Part shown: positions 61,523-64,000 of the stretch, piece after piece
How the letters are laid out: every line of letters begins with the position of its first letter
Numbering within the stretch: position 1 is the stretch's first letter
Origin: Aptenodytes patagonicus
Taxonomy: Eukaryota; Chordata; Aves; Sphenisciformes; Spheniscidae
Length of the DNA: 64,000 nucleotides
Direction: 5' to 3'
Assembly: GCF_965638725.1 (NCBI RefSeq)
Contig: NC_134982.1
Span: forward strand, 45,803,182-45,867,181
Position numbers and translations under genes: made by a program
The notes under the pieces: model-generated
Told to the model about the DNA's origin: nothing
What the model saw: the letters and a program-made list of their open reading frames with translations, nothing else
Databases searched by the model: none

Positions 61523-64000
61523 GTGAGTATAATTTTTTTTTTTTATGTTAGCAATTGCAAATTGATGAGACTGTGGAGACAGTGCTCCTGGCCAGTTTAA
61601 CTCTTTTGGAGGAAGCTTTTTATATGATTTTTTTTTTCCCTCTCTGAATGAACGTCTTCAAGATTAGTTGTAAAATAATGTTTTTATTGAGCATTTTCTT
61701 CTTGTTTATTGTTTCTCAAGAGAGGCCGTGCTAGTGCTCTGTAAATCTTCCCTTTCAGTAACCATCCTCAGTGCCAGCTAAGGCTAGTAAAATGGTGCTG
61801 TTTCTGAAGTGTTTTCTCAAGCCTCAATTCTGATCCTGGAAAGCACTGAGTGCCAGTTCAGCCACTCTCTAAGGTTTCTGCACTGCATGTGAATGCAACT
61901 AGACAGTGTATCCAAGGACACGGGGGATGCCTATGTAGCATCTAGTGCTTTGTTGCAAAATCAATAGTGCAGTCCAGTGAGTTGATGATAATGTGTTGTT
62001 TAGGACACCAGAGGGAGCTGGAGAGAAAACAAGTATCCCAGAGGCAGGATGGACAAAGTCTCAGGTCCTCACAGGCATTTTGATGTCCAATTCCCATTCA
62101 TTTTGGTGGAGGTTGGGCACCTACATGCCTAGGAATATCTGTGCTCAGGATGGTTGCTGTTAAATATAAGCATCTTCAGTTGCTAAAGGCTCTGCCTCAG
62201 CCCTTCGAAATGTTATGTGAGCAGGGTCAAGGTGAACTAACTCATTGAACTGCAGGGACTATTGTAAATGATTGATGTTCACCGTGGTTTGATCGTTTCC
62301 CACATCTTCAAAACCATATGTGAAGTGACTGTAAGAGTAAGAAGGCATACATGTAAGCATATTACTGTATGTGGAAAAAACTCTTGAGTGGACCTTGCAC
62401 AGCTGGAGTGGAAATAAAGGCATGTTTTTGTGCAAATAATTGCACAGTCATATCTGAAAATATGAGCATGTGTGTACCTTTGGCTTTTTAGCCATGGGAC
62501 ATAAATAGCCACCGTCTTTTCTGAAACAGCAATGTGCAGTGCTAATGTTATCTGGCAGAAAAAAAAGGTGAATATTTAAATTCTCTCTCCTACATTGCAG
62601 GCTACAGGCAGTAAAAATATGGTCTGTATTTAACGTTTTTCCCTATCAGCTCAGTCTGCTATAGGGAGAGAGATGGCAGGTCTCCTGCTTTCCCAGCCTT
62701 AGAAGGAGAAGGTGAAGAGCTGATACAACCAGGCTTTATTTACTCCTGCTGTCCTTAGTGCTCCTCTCCCCTTTTTTCTCTGGAGTTCTTCCTTAAATAG
62801 ACGCATTACAGAAACATGCCATGGTTTCAGCTACTGGCATCCTGCAATACTGCATTATAACAGTTCAGTAAAACAGTTCACCTCATAGAAGTTCTGTGTA
62901 CAATAGAGGCTCTCTTACACCCTGATTATTTAATATGAACCTGGCTTCACTTTCTTAACAGAATAACAGTTTCTCTAATACATTTAGGTGAGTTTCTCAT
63001 TTTTTGTCTTTGATCCAAATCCCTTTTACTATCCTGTTTTGCCTTTATGCTTCTCCCCTGTACACTGAAAATTTCCCAGTTGTGGCCTTTTAAATCAGTA
63101 AATAGAACTGTAGGTATCCTCCAAATTAGAAAGAGAGCATTATTTATTTGTTCCATCCTCTTTATACTTATAAGGAATATAAGTCTCCCAAGATAACCTG
63201 TGCTGTGTTCTTTAAGCATTTCCCAAGCTCTATGGTGGATTAAGCTTCACAAAAAGAGTATAGAGGAAACTGGACTATGTATAGACAGGATGTAATTGCA
63301 TTAGAAATCAGTTCATGCATAGTGGATGGCACCAAACCAGTCTTAAAAATTAACAACAGAGGAAATTGCTTATCTACTTAACCTCCTCAATATTGTTTTT
63401 ATTAGTGGGGCTTTTTCCAATTAGAATCATGGCGTTGAGCTTTAGAAAACGTCACAACGTTGTTGTCTCCTCCACTGACGCTGGCATAAAAGCAAATGTT
63501 AAAAAATTATAATCCTCTGTGCATTGTATTACAATTTTTGTTTTAAACTATTACTATTTAAAGCACTGTCAGGCTTTTTCAAACCCTTAAAAGGCTTTTT
63601 CAGTGCTGTCGTTACTGTGTAGTTTCTTCTTTTGGCCCACATATTGTACAATGAAGCATAAAGATTAAGGCCCACGCCCTGGTATTATGTTCATTTCCAT
63701 GCCTTCATGACTGAATTAAATACCAGCCCTGATGTTTCATGGGGTGGGGTATACTCACTGAGCTTTAAACTGATTCTTCAGTTATTGCATCACTTACAGG
63801 CAAATGCTCTGAAGGTAAAAATGAAAGAAAATTTAACACACACCCCCCCACCTATAATCCATATGTCTGTCTAAATTAAATACAACTAAGTCTGAAGCAT
63901 GTTCTATCATCAACAGTGTAATATTCCACTTTCAGAGTTGCGTCAAACATGATGAAGACGTGATTTGTGCTAAGATGCTCTCAACTTCCAGCATGCTACC
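61523..64000 (+). other. NTRK2: NTRK2 intron 8, 5' part; runs off the window
   Basis: The intron starts GTGAGT. In the remaining 2,478 bases no exon encoding the acidic extracellular juxtamembrane segment or the transmembrane helix could be found. The only micro-exon-like patterns lack a matching peptide. A short C run occurs at about 63843-63850. The gene is therefore partial, and the kinase half must lie downstream. Confidence 0.8.

Noticed and set aside
63799..63813. Possible 15-nt micro-exon between TTACAG and GTAAAA in intron 8
   Set aside because: The phase would fit, but the peptide does not resemble the Trk juxtamembrane segment and such micro-exon patterns are common by chance.

Overview
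The window is vertebrate, and almost certainly avian, genomic DNA. It carries the 5' half of one multi-exon gene on the + strand: NTRK2, encoding the BDNF/NT-4 receptor tyrosine kinase TrkB. Eight coding exons were located by joining conserved protein fragments across GT...AG splice sites. Joined, they give one uninterrupted reading frame of 383 codons plus one base: signal peptide, cysteine-flanked leucine-rich repeats, Ig-C2 domain 1 and Ig-C2 domain 2. The extracellular juxtamembrane, transmembrane and kinase exons lie beyond position 64000. Bird origin is inferred from the bird-like TrkB protein, two antisense CR1 LINE 3' ends and an avian-type solo LTR. The species cannot be named.

Layout: 1-12399 is AT-rich upstream DNA with no supportable gene. 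About 12400-14330 is a dense CpG island holding the presumed promoter, 5' leader and first coding exon (13678-13886). Coding exons then fall at 30858-30932, 31166-31237, 38806-38874, 42648-42802, 56023-56159, 59536-59668 and 61223-61522. Intron sizes are 16971, 233, 7568, 3773, 13220, 3376 and 1554 bp, and the eighth intron runs off the end. The three small LRR exons (75, 72 and 69 nt) are all phase 2 on both sides, so skipping them keeps the frame.

The promoter island has features worth checking: two same-orientation CRE half-sites 11 bp apart, an inverted CCAAT box, a C-rich KLF/Sp-type tract, a 44-bp perfect alternating purine-pyrimidine run and a start-stop upstream ATG. The introns hold a complete 570-bp solo LTR with a 5-bp target duplication (intron 3), two CR1 fragments (introns 5 and 6), an ATTCT pentanucleotide array (intron 5), a 212-bp pure homopyrimidine tract built from an 8-nt repeat (intron 6), and smaller tandem duplications and palindromes.

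I found no undescribed multi-gene system. Most other open frames look like chance ORFs in introns, the GC-rich island or simple repeats. TSS positions, splice usage and repeat family names are inference, because no transcript data or searches were available.
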